Assembly (NCBI GenBank): GCA_046329435.1
Contig: JAXLUR010000012.1
Coordinates: forward strand, 1-64,000
DNA: 64,000 bases
Origin: M3007 sp046329435
GTDB lineage: Bacteria > Bacteroidota > Bacteroidia > Chitinophagales > Saprospiraceae
Direction of reading: 5' to 3'
The position numbers and the translations under genes were made by a program. Positions 51,946 through 60,919 of this stretch are shown piece after piece. The notes under the pieces are model-generated. The model made no database searches. It saw only the letters and a program-made list of their open reading frames with translations, and was not told the DNA's origin. Position 1 is the first letter of the stretch. Each line of letters starts with the position of its first letter.

Positions 51946-52587
51946 TCAGGCACGCCATATTTTGATGATGACACTCAACCCGACCATCATCAGCACCAGC
52001 CCGGCCAGGCGGGTGATATTGCGGGTCCAGCCCGGCGTCATCGTTTTCCCGATGCGATGCGCAATGAAAAGTTTGACCAGATCCATGCCCATCAGCATAC
52101 ACAGCGCAGCGAGCATGAAGTAACCAGGTTCGCCGGGTTTGCCGCTCGACATCACCTCCGCGCTGGCGGCCGTAGCCATGCCCAGCCAGAAAAACCAGTT
52201 GGATGGATTGATCAGGTTGATCGTAAGTCCTTGCATGAACGATACCCGGCGCCGGGCCAGAATAACCTCGGCTTCGGCATTTTCCAGTGCCTCGGCGTTG
52301 GCTTTGCGCGGAATCACAGCCGACAGGCCAAAGCCGAACAACAGCAGCCCGCTGGCTACTCCGAATACGGACTGGAATGTTTCCGAATGGACGACCGATG
52401 CCAGTTGGCCCGTTCCCCACCAGCCACCCAGCGCCAGTGCGGCATCGCTGACAAATGCCCCGCCAATCAGTGCCAGACCATGTCGGAGGCCGCGTTCGAG
52501 CGTCACCCGCAAGCCGGCAAAAAACATGGGGCCCAACAGCAAACCGTACGCCAAGCCGGCAGCCGCTCCTTTAAACAGGGTTTCCAT
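51946..52587 (-). CDS. LysE family exporter
   Basis: A 213-residue membrane protein. GLAYGLLLGPMFFAGLRVTLERGLRHGLALIGGAFVSDAALALGGW (in part) matches the LysE opening with G-P and G-x-x-x-x-D; INLINPSNWFFWLG is the conserved N-P-x-x-x-x-F segment. About six TM spans. LysE proteins export amino acids or other small solutes. I chose ATG 52587; a TTG two codons upstream is also open. It lies between the GH3 and hydroxylase genes. Confidence 0.9.
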   Translation of the reverse strand: METLFKGAAAGLAYGLLLGPMFFAGLRVTLERGLRHGLALIGGAFVSDAALALGGWWGTGQLASVVHSETFQSVFGVASGLLLFGFGLSAVIPRKANAEALENAEAEVILARRRVSFMQGLTINLINPSNWFFWLGMATAASAEVMSSGKPGEPGYFMLAALCMLMGMDLVKLFIAHRIGKTMTPGWTRNITRLAGLVLMMVGLSVIIKIWRA

Positions 52588-52604
52588 AGCCAATCAGTTG
52601 TTTT

Positions 52605-54146
52605 TCAAAGTATTCTCAGCTCGTTGCGCAGAAACTGTGAAAAGTTTTCCTGGGTCACCCCCTTCAACACCCGCGGCACTTTGGCCTGACCATTCATTTT
52701 GCCCTGACTGTCGAGCCAGCGGTAAAAAAATTCATGTGGCAACAATTCCACCCTGACTTCCTGCAAGGCATAGCGGCGTTCCACGCAGTAGTCGTCGTTG
52801 ATCCGTTGTAAATGCCGGTCGAGCACACTGGCCATCTGAACGGCGTTGTGCATTTCGGGGTGATCGGCACTGATGAACCACTGGTGGGCCCAGTGCGTGC
52901 CGTTGGGTACAGCCATCACGGCAAATTCCTTGATTCCTACGCCGAGCTCCAGATCGGTCAGCCGGATGGCCTCGTTCATATTGTCGATGGAAAGGTGTTC
53001 GCCGACAACGCTGAGGTAGTGTTTTACCCGGCCGGTGACTTTGAACTCAAGGCGCGCCAGGTCGGTGAATTTGACCGTGTCGCCCAGCAGGTAACGCCAT
53101 GCCCCGGAAGGAGTCGTCAGCAGAATGGCATATTCCTGATCGGCTTCGATCTGGTCGATGGCAAAGGCGCGGGCGCCGGGCAAGAGGTCGCCGTTTTCAT
53201 CAAAATTCTGGTCGTCGAACGGCACGAATTCGTAAAACAAACGGCAATCTGTCAGCAGTTTCAGGTCGCGCGATTCAGGGCGTGTCTGGTAGCCGATAAA
53301 TCCTTCGGACGCCATGTAACTGTCCATGTATTTGACCGCGCGTCCGATCAGTTGTTCGAAGGTGACGCGATACGGCTCGAAGAAAATTCCGCCATGCGTC
53401 AGGAAGCGGAAATTGGGCCAGATTTCGTGGATATGACGCAAGCCGTGGCGTTCGATGATGCGTTCGAAAATCAGTTGCACCCACGCGACGTTGCCTACGA
53501 TAAAGCCGATGTCCCACTGGGGTGCTTCTTCGGCAATTTTATCAATGCGGGCATCCCATTCCGGCAGATCAGTGATGTGTTTGCCGGGGCGGTAGTAGCG
53601 TTCGAGCCAGAAGGGGCGGTTCATGCCGATAATGCCCGACATATCGCCCACGAAGTGATCGCCTTCATGGGTCAATTGCGTGCAACTGCCCACCATCAAC
53701 ATCTGACGGGTAAACTGATCGGGTGACAGGTCGAATTTTGACAGATCGCAGAACATGCGGCGCGAGACCTTTTTCATGGCCCGGATCATTTCGGCTGTCA
53801 CCGGAATGTATTTGGACGCAGCGCCCGAAGTACCGCTGCTTACGGCAAACCAGGGAATCTGCCCGGGCCAGGCCACATCCATCTCATCGGCGCGTGCGCG
53901 CGACCACCACTGGTTGTAAATCCGGTCGTAGTCGTGAATCGGCACATGTTCCTGAAAAGCCCTGATCAGATCGCGGGTAGTCAGAATATCGTGAAACCCG
54001 TAGGTATTCCCGATGGCAGTATCGCGGGCTTCCAGCAAAAGTCGTCGGAGCTGATGCCTTTGTTGAGCGATGGGGGAAAGTAGCGTCTCCTCGCGGGTGG
54101 CGCCGAGTCGAATACCGGTTTTGATGATCTTACCCAGCAGATACAT
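52605..54146 (-). CDS. GH3 auxin-responsive promoter family protein (acyl-adenylate ligase)
   Basis: A 513-residue protein of the GH3 group in the ANL adenylating superfamily. The ATP loop is VSSGTSGAASKYIPVT, here as WFAVSSGTSGAASKYIP. DSYMASEGFIGYQTRPES (in part), TPSGAWRYLLGDTVKFTD and TGRVKHYLSVVGEHLS follow, the latter resembling the G-R-x-x-x-x-x-x-x-x-G-E-x-L core. In plants GH3 proteins join amino acids to acyl acids; in bacteria the substrate is usually unknown. It starts a same-direction cluster with LysE, fatty acid hydroxylase and ABC permease, suggesting lipid or amino-acid conjugate metabolism. Confidence 0.88.
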   Translation of the reverse strand: MYLLGKIIKTGIRLGATREETLLSPIAQQRHQLRRLLLEARDTAIGNTYGFHDILTTRDLIRAFQEHVPIHDYDRIYNQWWSRARADEMDVAWPGQIPWFAVSSGTSGAASKYIPVTAEMIRAMKKVSRRMFCDLSKFDLSPDQFTRQMLMVGSCTQLTHEGDHFVGDMSGIIGMNRPFWLERYYRPGKHITDLPEWDARIDKIAEEAPQWDIGFIVGNVAWVQLIFERIIERHGLRHIHEIWPNFRFLTHGGIFFEPYRVTFEQLIGRAVKYMDSYMASEGFIGYQTRPESRDLKLLTDCRLFYEFVPFDDQNFDENGDLLPGARAFAIDQIEADQEYAILLTTPSGAWRYLLGDTVKFTDLARLEFKVTGRVKHYLSVVGEHLSIDNMNEAIRLTDLELGVGIKEFAVMAVPNGTHWAHQWFISADHPEMHNAVQMASVLDRHLQRINDDYCVERRYALQEVRVELLPHEFFYRWLDSQGKMNGQAKVPRVLKGVTQENFSQFLRNELRIL

Positions 54147-54366
54147 AAGGCAGCAACTTTTTTTAAAGACAAACAGCGTTCGGTGTCTTTGTCAAAAATG
54201 ACGGGCAAAAGTAAGCTACACACCTGTGCATCTGGTCAGTATCGTGTTACAAATGCGTTAACGGCGTGGTAAACGTTTGATTTTTCGATCAATACATTGA
54301 CCTGCCCGACAAGTTTTGACCTTCAACTTTGCCGCTTTGGCAAGTAGAAATCGCCCTGCAGGTGTC

Positions 54367-56226
54367 TCAGAAGCGCCGTTTGCGATCGGCCCGTGTTTTT
54401 TGATCGGCCGGGCAACCGTTGTTGGCCGCTTCTCCTTTTTTGTCCGGGCATTTGTCACTGGCGTCGGGCACCCCGTCGCCGTCTTTATCGCTGTCGGGCC
54501 CCTGCGCGTTTGCTTCTTTCTTTTCGTCGATGATGGTTTGGAGTTGTTGCCAGACGCTGCGTTTCAGATTCGCCTTGTCCGCCACAATTTCGCTCACCCG
54601 GGTCGCAACTTCGCTGCCTTCGAGGCGCTGCAGGGCAGGCATCAGTTGTTCGAGTTGTTCGGGTTGCGCCGCAGCGCTGGCGCGTTCCAGAATGCTTTGC
54701 TCGATGGCCGGCTGTACTGCTTTGAGCAATTCGGGCCGTTGGGCAGCCAGGTTGGTCACGTCGGCAAGGTGTTCGCTTTGCGGATAATTGCGCAGAAAAT
54801 CGGTGATTTTAGCGGCGGTAGGGTGCTCCTGCATATTGTGCAGGTAAGCGGCTTCCACCTCGGCCTGCAACTCGGCCCGGAGCTCGGCCCGGTTGTCGAC
54901 CAGCTGACGCACCTGGTCGAGGCGCTCGCTGTCGTAGTATTCCTTCATATACTGACGCACATTGCCGACCGAGGGATCGCGGTTTACGTATTCCCAGGCC
55001 TTTCCTTCGAGGGCTTTTACTTTTTCATTCGCGGCTTGTTCAAATTTTCCGCTGGCAAACCGACGCTGGTAAGCCCGCCAGTCGGTCAGGGCGCCGCTGA
55101 TTTCTGCCCTGCGGAAATAGGCCGTTTCGAGGTAGGAATTGGTCTGATCGTGGTCATAGGTGTTGATGTATTCCTGATAGGCCTCGGGGCTGTCGCGCAA
55201 GCTGGCCATCCACCAGTCGCGGGTAGCGGGCGGCGTAAATGCCCAGGTTGCCGAAGTGCCGAACACCAGAAACGCCAGAAAAAACGCCACGGCCCGCAAC
55301 CCTTTCCGGCTTCCCGATGCTTCTGATGGCTCGGGCGCCGGCAGTGGCTCCGCTTGCCCGATTACTATTTCAGGCATGGGCGGCGGCAATGGCGATGCCG
55401 GTGAATACTTCTCCAGTTCGGGCGTGTGGGGAGGCACGGGCGCGCTTCCGGCCCCCGGGCGCGATTCGAGGGTGACTTTTTCTCCACTTGCCTTCAAGGG
55501 CGTTTCCGGCAATTCCGCCGCGGCTTCCGTGACGATGGTAACGGTTTCAAGGATGGAGACTTCCCTCGGCACGTACTTGTTCAGGTTGGGATTAAATTCC
55601 AGCATCGACACCTTAACCATTAGCTGATGCTGGCCGTCTGTTTTGGGCGTCACGGAAAACAGCCATTGGGTGTAGCCCAACGGCCGCACCAGTTGCTCCG
55701 TTTCGCTCAGCGAACGAACGGCAAAAACCTCGCCCTCGGGGTCGATCAATTCGGCTTTCATCATTTCCGACACTTCCACTTTGGGGCGGAGCCGTACATC
55801 GTCGTCGAGTACGATATCTTCCAGAATGGCGTCTTCGTCCATGGCTACCCGCACCGTGCAGATCGTCGGTTTGCGCAAGGGCATGCGATGCGGCACGCGG
55901 TACAGCACACTGCCCGTGCGTGCGGCCGGCCCGGCTTCACGGCCCGTGCCGGCTTCGAAATCCGCTTCTGCAAGCGCATTGATCATATCCAGACATTCCG
56001 CCCGGATGGTATCCACCCGCCGCTGGTAGTCTTCGGAACTGATGGTATTGCGAATACGCTCCTTGTTGGCATCTTTCAGGCGGGCCTGCAAGGCAAGCAC
56101 CTGACTGTTCTTGTCGCCGTTTTCCGGCAGCAGTTCTTTCAGGGCCTGAAGTGTGGCAGCGAGGTCTTCGATCAGCAGTTCGCGCAGGTCTTTGACCAGG
56201 TCGGGCAGAGGTTTAGGGAGTGGCAT
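54367..56226 (-). CDS. Membrane protein with EAD11-like N-terminus and C-terminal TSP3-type calcium motif
   Basis: A 619-residue protein. Residues about 8-86 form a helical region similar to effector-associated domain 11 (VKDLRELLIEDLAATLQALKELLPEN; VLALQARL; ISSEDYQRRVDTIRAECLDMI, each in part). A beta-rich domain (about 104-235) and a Pro-rich linker (255-305) precede one TM helix (311-329, FFLAFLVFGTSATWAF). Helical repeats follow (about 335-560), then a thrombospondin type 3-like calcium motif (DKDGDGVPDASDKCPDK). Basic residues before the TM suggest the EAD side faces the cytoplasm and the TSP3 side the periplasm. EAD domains usually link components of conflict or defence systems. The function here is unknown. 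Confidence 0.7.
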   Translation of the reverse strand: MPLPKPLPDLVKDLRELLIEDLAATLQALKELLPENGDKNSQVLALQARLKDANKERIRNTISSEDYQRRVDTIRAECLDMINALAEADFEAGTGREAGPAARTGSVLYRVPHRMPLRKPTICTVRVAMDEDAILEDIVLDDDVRLRPKVEVSEMMKAELIDPEGEVFAVRSLSETEQLVRPLGYTQWLFSVTPKTDGQHQLMVKVSMLEFNPNLNKYVPREVSILETVTIVTEAAAELPETPLKASGEKVTLESRPGAGSAPVPPHTPELEKYSPASPLPPPMPEIVIGQAEPLPAPEPSEASGSRKGLRAVAFFLAFLVFGTSATWAFTPPATRDWWMASLRDSPEAYQEYINTYDHDQTNSYLETAYFRRAEISGALTDWRAYQRRFASGKFEQAANEKVKALEGKAWEYVNRDPSVGNVRQYMKEYYDSERLDQVRQLVDNRAELRAELQAEVEAAYLHNMQEHPTAAKITDFLRNYPQSEHLADVTNLAAQRPELLKAVQPAIEQSILERASAAAQPEQLEQLMPALQRLEGSEVATRVSEIVADKANLKRSVWQQLQTIIDEKKEANAQGPDSDKDGDGVPDASDKCPDKKGEAANNGCPADQKTRADRKRRF

Positions 56227-56340
56227 GACGCGGAGCGGTGGCTAAGCGTGTGTTTAAATTTCAGTCCGGCGACTGAAATTTAAACACACTCAAAAATGAA
56301 GGATTTGGAAACGGGGTGTTTCCTGGAAGTGAATGACAAA

Positions 56341-58506
56341 TCAATGCGCCAGTTGGGCGGGCAAAAATTCCTGGAGCGTACTGCCTACGGTGCCGTGCCT
56401 AACCTTGAGATTGGCCGCGCCGCCGCTGTTGAAATACACCAGTTTGACGCCGTGCCAACCCTGCTGGAGCAAGGCCATACCGTTTTTGGTCTGATTGCTG
56501 TGATCGCCGTCATTGTTCACAACCAGTTCATTATCAATATATAATAAACTGCCATCATCGCTCTCTAGCGAGAATTCGTAGCCGCCCGTACGGGCCAACT
56601 TGATGTAGCCGGTCCAGATCATTCCGCAGCGGTCGGAATTGCAAAGCGGGTCGAGGGCGAAGTCAAACGATTCGTACTCGCGCTCCGTTTTGCCGTCGCG
56701 CTGCAGGGTGCTGGAGTTGTATTTCGAAGCCGTCAGCACCTGTGTGCGCAGGCCGGAAGCAGGTTCGCGAAGCATCGACAGGCTCGGCAGCATACGGTAC
56801 GATTTGACCCGTACGGAATCTTCTCCGCTGGGCAACACGCCCGTTTTGAATGCTTTTGCCCGAATGAGGCCCGAGCCGCTTACCGGCACGGTGGAGGTAA
56901 ACAGATTGGAGTTTTCGCGCGGTTCGCTGCCGTCGGTAGTGTAACGGATGGTGGTTCCCGGAGTGGCGCATTTGATATCCATCGTGGCCTGCATCGACAA
57001 GGGGTTGTAATGCAGATCGATATCCGGTCGGGCAATGTAGTTGCCGTAGTTGTTGATTTTCAAGGCATAAGCATAATCGGTGGAAAATTTGGCAGGGTTG
57101 TATTCGGGCAGGTAAACCACCGTATTGCCGCCTTGCTGGGCCTCGATGCGCAGTTTTTCCCGGGTAGCCAGGAGCGTAACTTCGGTATTGGCTGGCAGCT
57201 GAATGCCGCGAAGAACAACTTTTCGGTCGGCCGGGTATTTGGGCAGAATGGCATACACCGCATTCTGCTTTGGATTCCAGGTGAAAAATACCTCTTTCAC
57301 GGCGAAACCCGGATCGGGGTTGACGGTTTGTTTGAGAATGAGGTCGCCGCTTGTTTTCCACTGGTCTATTAATTCGGGCGTGAAATTGCGATTGCCGGCG
57401 CTCCACTGGCAGTCGTTGCGCCAGCGACGGGTGCCGTAAATGGCCTCGCCGTTGGCACTCAGCCATTTACCCATTTCAATCAGTCGTTCCTGCATGATCG
57501 GCGGAATCTGGCCGTGCGCGTCGGGGCCGATGTCGAGCAGGAAATTACCCCCGCGCGACACCTTGTCGATCAACTGAAGCACGAGTGATTGGGCCGAGTT
57601 GTAGTCCCAGGCATCTTCTGCGCGGTTGTAACCGTATGAATACCCGATACCGCGGCTTTCTTCCCAGGGGTGGTCGGGGAAATCGAGATCGGGCTGGTAT
57701 TCCGGCGTGTAAAAGCCTCCGTGGCTGAAACGCACGCCGGCGCCCCAACGATCATTGACTGCAACATAGTCGCGTACAGGGCTTTGCGTGTACAGCCACG
57801 ACAAAAACTGCGGCGACTGCCAGGTTTCGGGAGAAGCATCCCAGTCGCCGTCGGCCCAGAGCACCCAGGGTTGGTAATTTTGAACCAGTTCGTACAGTTG
57901 CGGGAGCATGTGTTCCTCCGCATACCGGCGCTGGTCGTAGCGCCAGAGCGGGTTGTACCATTCGTACAGGGAGTAATAAAGGCCGGGTTTGACCGAGGTT
58001 TTGCGCAAGGCGGTGAACAATTCGCCCACCAGGTCGCGGCGCGGGCCACGCGAGGCGGCGTTCCAGGGGATTCCCCAGTTGCGGTTGGCTTCCTCGCTTG
58101 GCCAGAGGCAAAAGCCGTCGTGGTGTTTGGAGGTCAAAACCACGTATTTGGCGCCGGCGTACTGAAACAGGTTGGCCCAGTCGTCGGCATTGAACAGTTC
58201 GGCGTGAAAATCGTCGGCGAGGTCGTAATAGGTACGGGTACCGAAATTGATCTGGTGGTAAGCGCTGATGGCGCCGTCGGGATCATTCTGCTGAAGAGAA
58301 TTCTGGTACCATTCTGCATAGCGCCCCTTGGGCGTAAAGGCCGGCACCGAGTACACCCCCCAATGGATAAAAATACCGAATTTGGCATCCTGCCACCATT
58401 CCGGCGTGGGGCGTTGATCGAGAGAAGACCAGGTGGGCTGGTAAACTTTTTGCGCCGAAACAGACAGGCAGACGAGGCAAAAAGCCAGAATAAACAATTT
58501 ACGCAT
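56341..58506 (-). CDS. GH29 alpha-L-fucosidase with C-terminal PA14 domain
   Basis: A 721-residue exported fucosidase with a signal peptide (MRKLFILAFCLVCLSVSAQ). The GH29 catalytic barrel starts with RPTPEWWQDAKFGIFIHWGVYSVPAF (in part) and includes VVLTSKHHDGFCLWPS. The nucleophile is probably Asp219 in WVLWADGDWD, and GYSYGYNRAEDAW follows. Beta domains (about 380-600) include a CHB_HEX_C-like segment (GTTIRYTTDGSEP). The C-terminus (about 640-715) is a PA14-like glycan-binding domain (YEFSLESDDGSLLYIDNELVVNN, in part). It removes fucose from glycans outside the cell or in the periplasm. Confidence 0.95.
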   Translation of the reverse strand: MRKLFILAFCLVCLSVSAQKVYQPTWSSLDQRPTPEWWQDAKFGIFIHWGVYSVPAFTPKGRYAEWYQNSLQQNDPDGAISAYHQINFGTRTYYDLADDFHAELFNADDWANLFQYAGAKYVVLTSKHHDGFCLWPSEEANRNWGIPWNAASRGPRRDLVGELFTALRKTSVKPGLYYSLYEWYNPLWRYDQRRYAEEHMLPQLYELVQNYQPWVLWADGDWDASPETWQSPQFLSWLYTQSPVRDYVAVNDRWGAGVRFSHGGFYTPEYQPDLDFPDHPWEESRGIGYSYGYNRAEDAWDYNSAQSLVLQLIDKVSRGGNFLLDIGPDAHGQIPPIMQERLIEMGKWLSANGEAIYGTRRWRNDCQWSAGNRNFTPELIDQWKTSGDLILKQTVNPDPGFAVKEVFFTWNPKQNAVYAILPKYPADRKVVLRGIQLPANTEVTLLATREKLRIEAQQGGNTVVYLPEYNPAKFSTDYAYALKINNYGNYIARPDIDLHYNPLSMQATMDIKCATPGTTIRYTTDGSEPRENSNLFTSTVPVSGSGLIRAKAFKTGVLPSGEDSVRVKSYRMLPSLSMLREPASGLRTQVLTASKYNSSTLQRDGKTEREYESFDFALDPLCNSDRCGMIWTGYIKLARTGGYEFSLESDDGSLLYIDNELVVNNDGDHSNQTKNGMALLQQGWHGVKLVYFNSGGAANLKVRHGTVGSTLQEFLPAQLAH

Positions 58507-58603
58507 GGCGAAAACGGGGAATTTGGAGGGTGAAGGAAATGGGTTTGACTTTGACAAAAGTAGCCTACAGCAGCATTGCTGAAAAAAAATTTACCACAGC
58601 GGG

Positions 58604-58634
58604 TTGCCGGATTCAAATTTAGCGCACATCTTTG
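58604..58634 (+). promoter_or_regulatory. Promoter upstream of the Phe/Tyr leader
   Basis: A TTG (58604-58606) is followed 20 bp later by CATCTTTG (58627-58634), one base off TAnnTTTG; spacing matches the tRNA promoter in this window. Transcription would begin near 58640, about 15 bases before the leader ATG. Confidence 0.5.
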
Positions 58635-58656
58635 CCGCATCAGTACAGTAGTACAC

Positions 58657-58749
58657 ATGCAACAACACCGCGCATATTATTTTGGCTTTTTGGGTTACTT
58701 TTTCTTTTTCGGAAAACGTGACAGGAACAGCCAGTGTGCCATGGTGTAA
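58657..58749 (+). CDS. Phe/Tyr-rich attenuation leader peptide
   Basis: A 30-residue ORF. Residues 7-18 read YYFGFLGYFFFF, giving three Tyr and six Phe in twelve codons (58675-58710). The gene lies upstream of the pheA-aminotransferase-tyrA-DAHP synthase operon, the very products that limit Phe and Tyr. Between its stop and pheA lies a strong terminator (58779-58820). A complementary stretch inside the ORF (58717-58728) can pair with the terminator's 5' arm. This layout matches ribosome-mediated attenuation as in classical trp or phe leaders. The protein itself need not have a function. Confidence 0.82.
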   Translation: MQQHRAYYFGFLGYFFFFGKRDRNSQCAMV

Positions 58750-58820
58750 CTAACAGAAAAACAAAAATTCACCATCATAACGGGAGTTCCTGCAACGCAG
58801 GGGCTCCCGTTTTCTTTTTC
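58717..58820 (+). promoter_or_regulatory. Attenuator: terminator hairpin and competing antiterminator
   Basis: Terminator: AACGGGAG (58779-58786) and CCTGC (58789-58793) pair with GCAGG (58797-58801) and CTCCCGTT (58804-58811), followed by a T-rich tail (to 58820). Antiterminator: CGT-GA-CAGGAAC (58717-58728) can pair with GTTCCTG-CA-ACG (58786-58797), ten base pairs with a 2x2 internal loop, which would break the terminator arm. The antiterminator 5' strand overlaps leader codons just after the Phe run. Confidence 0.78.
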
Positions 58821-58833
58821 TCCACACCCAGAT

Positions 58834-59727
58834 ATGAGCACATTGCCTTCTACACCTCCCATGCCTTCACCGGCCCGCGGCGCGATGCGCGTCGTCATTC
58901 AGGGTGTCCGCGGCGCGTTCCACGAAATTGCAGCGCGCCAGTTTTTCAACGGCCCCGTGGAAGTCGTACCAGCCGCCACTTTCGCCGAACTCATTCGGCT
59001 TGCCGGACAAGCCGCGCAAACCGATGCCGCTGTAATGGCCATTGAAAACAGCATTGCCGGCAGCATTCTCGGCAATTACAAGTTGTTGCAAACGAGCGAT
59101 CTGGCCATCACGGGCGAAATTTTTCTGCCCATTCGCCAAAACCTGCTTGCCCTGCCCGGCGTGCAAGCCGGCGACATCCGCGAGGTGCACTCCCACCCTA
59201 TGGCGCTGGCCCAGTGCGCCGATTTTTTCCGACAATACCCACACTGGCAACTGGTCGAAACCGACGACACCGCCGCAGCCGCAGCCCGCATCGCCCGCGA
59301 CCGGCGCAACGACATGGCAGCCGTCGGCAGTGCCCTGGCAGCCGAACTCTACGGCCTGACGGTACTTGCATCCGGCATCGAAACGCATGAAGCCAATTTC
59401 ACCCGTTTCCTCGTACTCGAACGGCGCGAAACCGTCGCCAGCGCCGCGCCGAACGGCAGCATGAGCCGCCGCAAAATATCGGTCTGTTTCTCCGTGCCGC
59501 ACCGCAGCGGAAGCCTGAGCCGTATCCTGACCGTGCTGGCCGGACAAAGCGCGAACCTGACCAAAATCCAGTCGGTGCCTATCGTCGGGAGGGTCGGTGA
59601 ATACCTTTTTTTCGTCGATTTCACGCTCGAAAACCCCGCTGTCATCCCCGAAACACTGCGCCTGCTCGACGTGATGACCCAGGCCTGTCAGGTACTCGGT
59701 ATTTACAAACCCGGCGAGCTCGCCTGA
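58834..59727 (+). CDS. pheA: Prephenate dehydratase
   Basis: A 297-residue PDT with a regulatory ACT domain. MRVVIQGVRGAFHEIAARQFF opens the catalytic part, followed by AVMAIENSIAGSILGNYKLL and MAAVGSALAAELYGL. TRFLVLERRE contains the T-R-F signature. The ACT domain (about 208-285) has SVPHRSGSLSRILTVLAGQSANLTKIQSVP (in part), with the usual S-x-P region, and may bind Phe. It converts prephenate to phenylpyruvate. It is first in the aromatic operon, after the attenuator. ATG at 58834; a later ATG at 58885 (MRVVIQG) is also possible. Confidence 0.95.
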   Translation: MSTLPSTPPMPSPARGAMRVVIQGVRGAFHEIAARQFFNGPVEVVPAATFAELIRLAGQAAQTDAAVMAIENSIAGSILGNYKLLQTSDLAITGEIFLPIRQNLLALPGVQAGDIREVHSHPMALAQCADFFRQYPHWQLVETDDTAAAAARIARDRRNDMAAVGSALAAELYGLTVLASGIETHEANFTRFLVLERRETVASAAPNGSMSRRKISVCFSVPHRSGSLSRILTVLAGQSANLTKIQSVPIVGRVGEYLFFVDFTLENPAVIPETLRLLDVMTQACQVLGIYKPGELA

Positions 59728-59743
59728 AAACCCTCCATTCGAC

Positions 59744-60919
59744 ATGATCGCACCCGCCAGCCGCCTCGACGGCATTCAGGAATACTACTTCGCCGGCAAA
59801 TTGCGCGAGATCGCACAAATGCGTGCAGCCGGCCTCCCCGTCATTAACCTCGGCATCGGCTCGCCCGACCTGCCCCCGCACCCCGATGTGGTTGAAGCGC
59901 TTCGGCACAGTTCTTCCGACCCCAAAGCCCACGGCTACCAATCGTACACGGGCCTGCCCGCGCTCCGCCAGGCCTGGGCCGACTGGTATGCGCGCCACTA
60001 CGGCGTTGCGCTCAACCCCGACACTGAAATCCTTCCGCTGATCGGCTCCAAGGAAGGCATCGCGCACATCGCCTTCACTTTCCTGGAAAACGGCGACGAG
60101 GCGCTGGTGCCCAATCCCGGTTATCCGACCTACCGGGCTGCCACCCGGCTTGCCGGCGCAACCGTGCGCGAGTACCCGCTCGACGAAAAAAACAACTGGC
60201 TTCCCGAACTCCGCACACTGGCGCAGAGCGACCTGTCAAAGGTCAAGATCATGTGGGTCAACTACCCGCACATGCCTACCGGCACGGCCGCACCCGAGCA
60301 TTTTTTTCAGGAGTTGGTTGATTTTGGAAAGGAACATAAAATATTGATTGTCAATGACAACCCTTACAGTTTTATTCTCAACGACCGCCCCTTGAGTATT
60401 CTGCGGGCCAATGGCGCAGCAGGGGTGGCGCTCGAACTGAACTCGCTCAGCAAATCGCACAACCTCGCCGGATGGCGCGTAGGGGCGGTGCTAGGCCAGG
60501 ATAAATACCTGAACGCCATCCTACGCTTCAAAAGCAACCTCGATTCCGGTCAGTTTCAGCCGGTACAGCTGGCCGCGGCAAAAGCCTTGCAAGCCGACGA
60601 ATCGTGGTACCGGCAGGTCAATGAGCAATATCGCGAACGACAGCAAAAAGCGCTTGAATTGCTGACCGGAATCGGCTGCAACGTTGCAGCGGGCCAGCAG
60701 GGGCTGTTTCTGTGGGGGCGCATTCCGGGCCGTTTCGCCGACGCCTATACACTCAGCGATACCCTGCTGTACCAGGCGCATGTTTTTCTGACGCCCGGCG
60801 GCATTTTCGGCAGTGCCGGCGAACGGCACATCCGCATTTCCCTGTGCCAGCCGCCCGATGTACTTCAGGAAGCCATTGACCGCATCCAGTCCATTCATTT
60901 TAAAACCCTTGCCGCATGA
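59744..60919 (+). CDS. Aromatic/aspartate class I aminotransferase
   Basis: A 391-residue fold-type I PLP enzyme. VINLGIGSPDLPPHPDVVEAL begins the domain; GSKEGIAHIAFTFLENGDEALVPNPGYPTYRAA (in part) has the phosphate-binding loop; IMWVNYPHMPTGTAA has the N-Y-P-x-x-P-T-G motif. The Schiff-base Lys237 lies in ELNSLSKSHNLAGWRVG. As part of the operon it likely makes Phe and Tyr from the keto acids. The stop overlaps tyrA by 4 bp. Confidence 0.92.
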   Translation: MIAPASRLDGIQEYYFAGKLREIAQMRAAGLPVINLGIGSPDLPPHPDVVEALRHSSSDPKAHGYQSYTGLPALRQAWADWYARHYGVALNPDTEILPLIGSKEGIAHIAFTFLENGDEALVPNPGYPTYRAATRLAGATVREYPLDEKNNWLPELRTLAQSDLSKVKIMWVNYPHMPTGTAAPEHFFQELVDFGKEHKILIVNDNPYSFILNDRPLSILRANGAAGVALELNSLSKSHNLAGWRVGAVLGQDKYLNAILRFKSNLDSGQFQPVQLAAAKALQADESWYRQVNEQYRERQQKALELLTGIGCNVAAGQQGLFLWGRIPGRFADAYTLSDTLLYQAHVFLTPGGIFGSAGERHIRISLCQPPDVLQEAIDRIQSIHFKTLAA

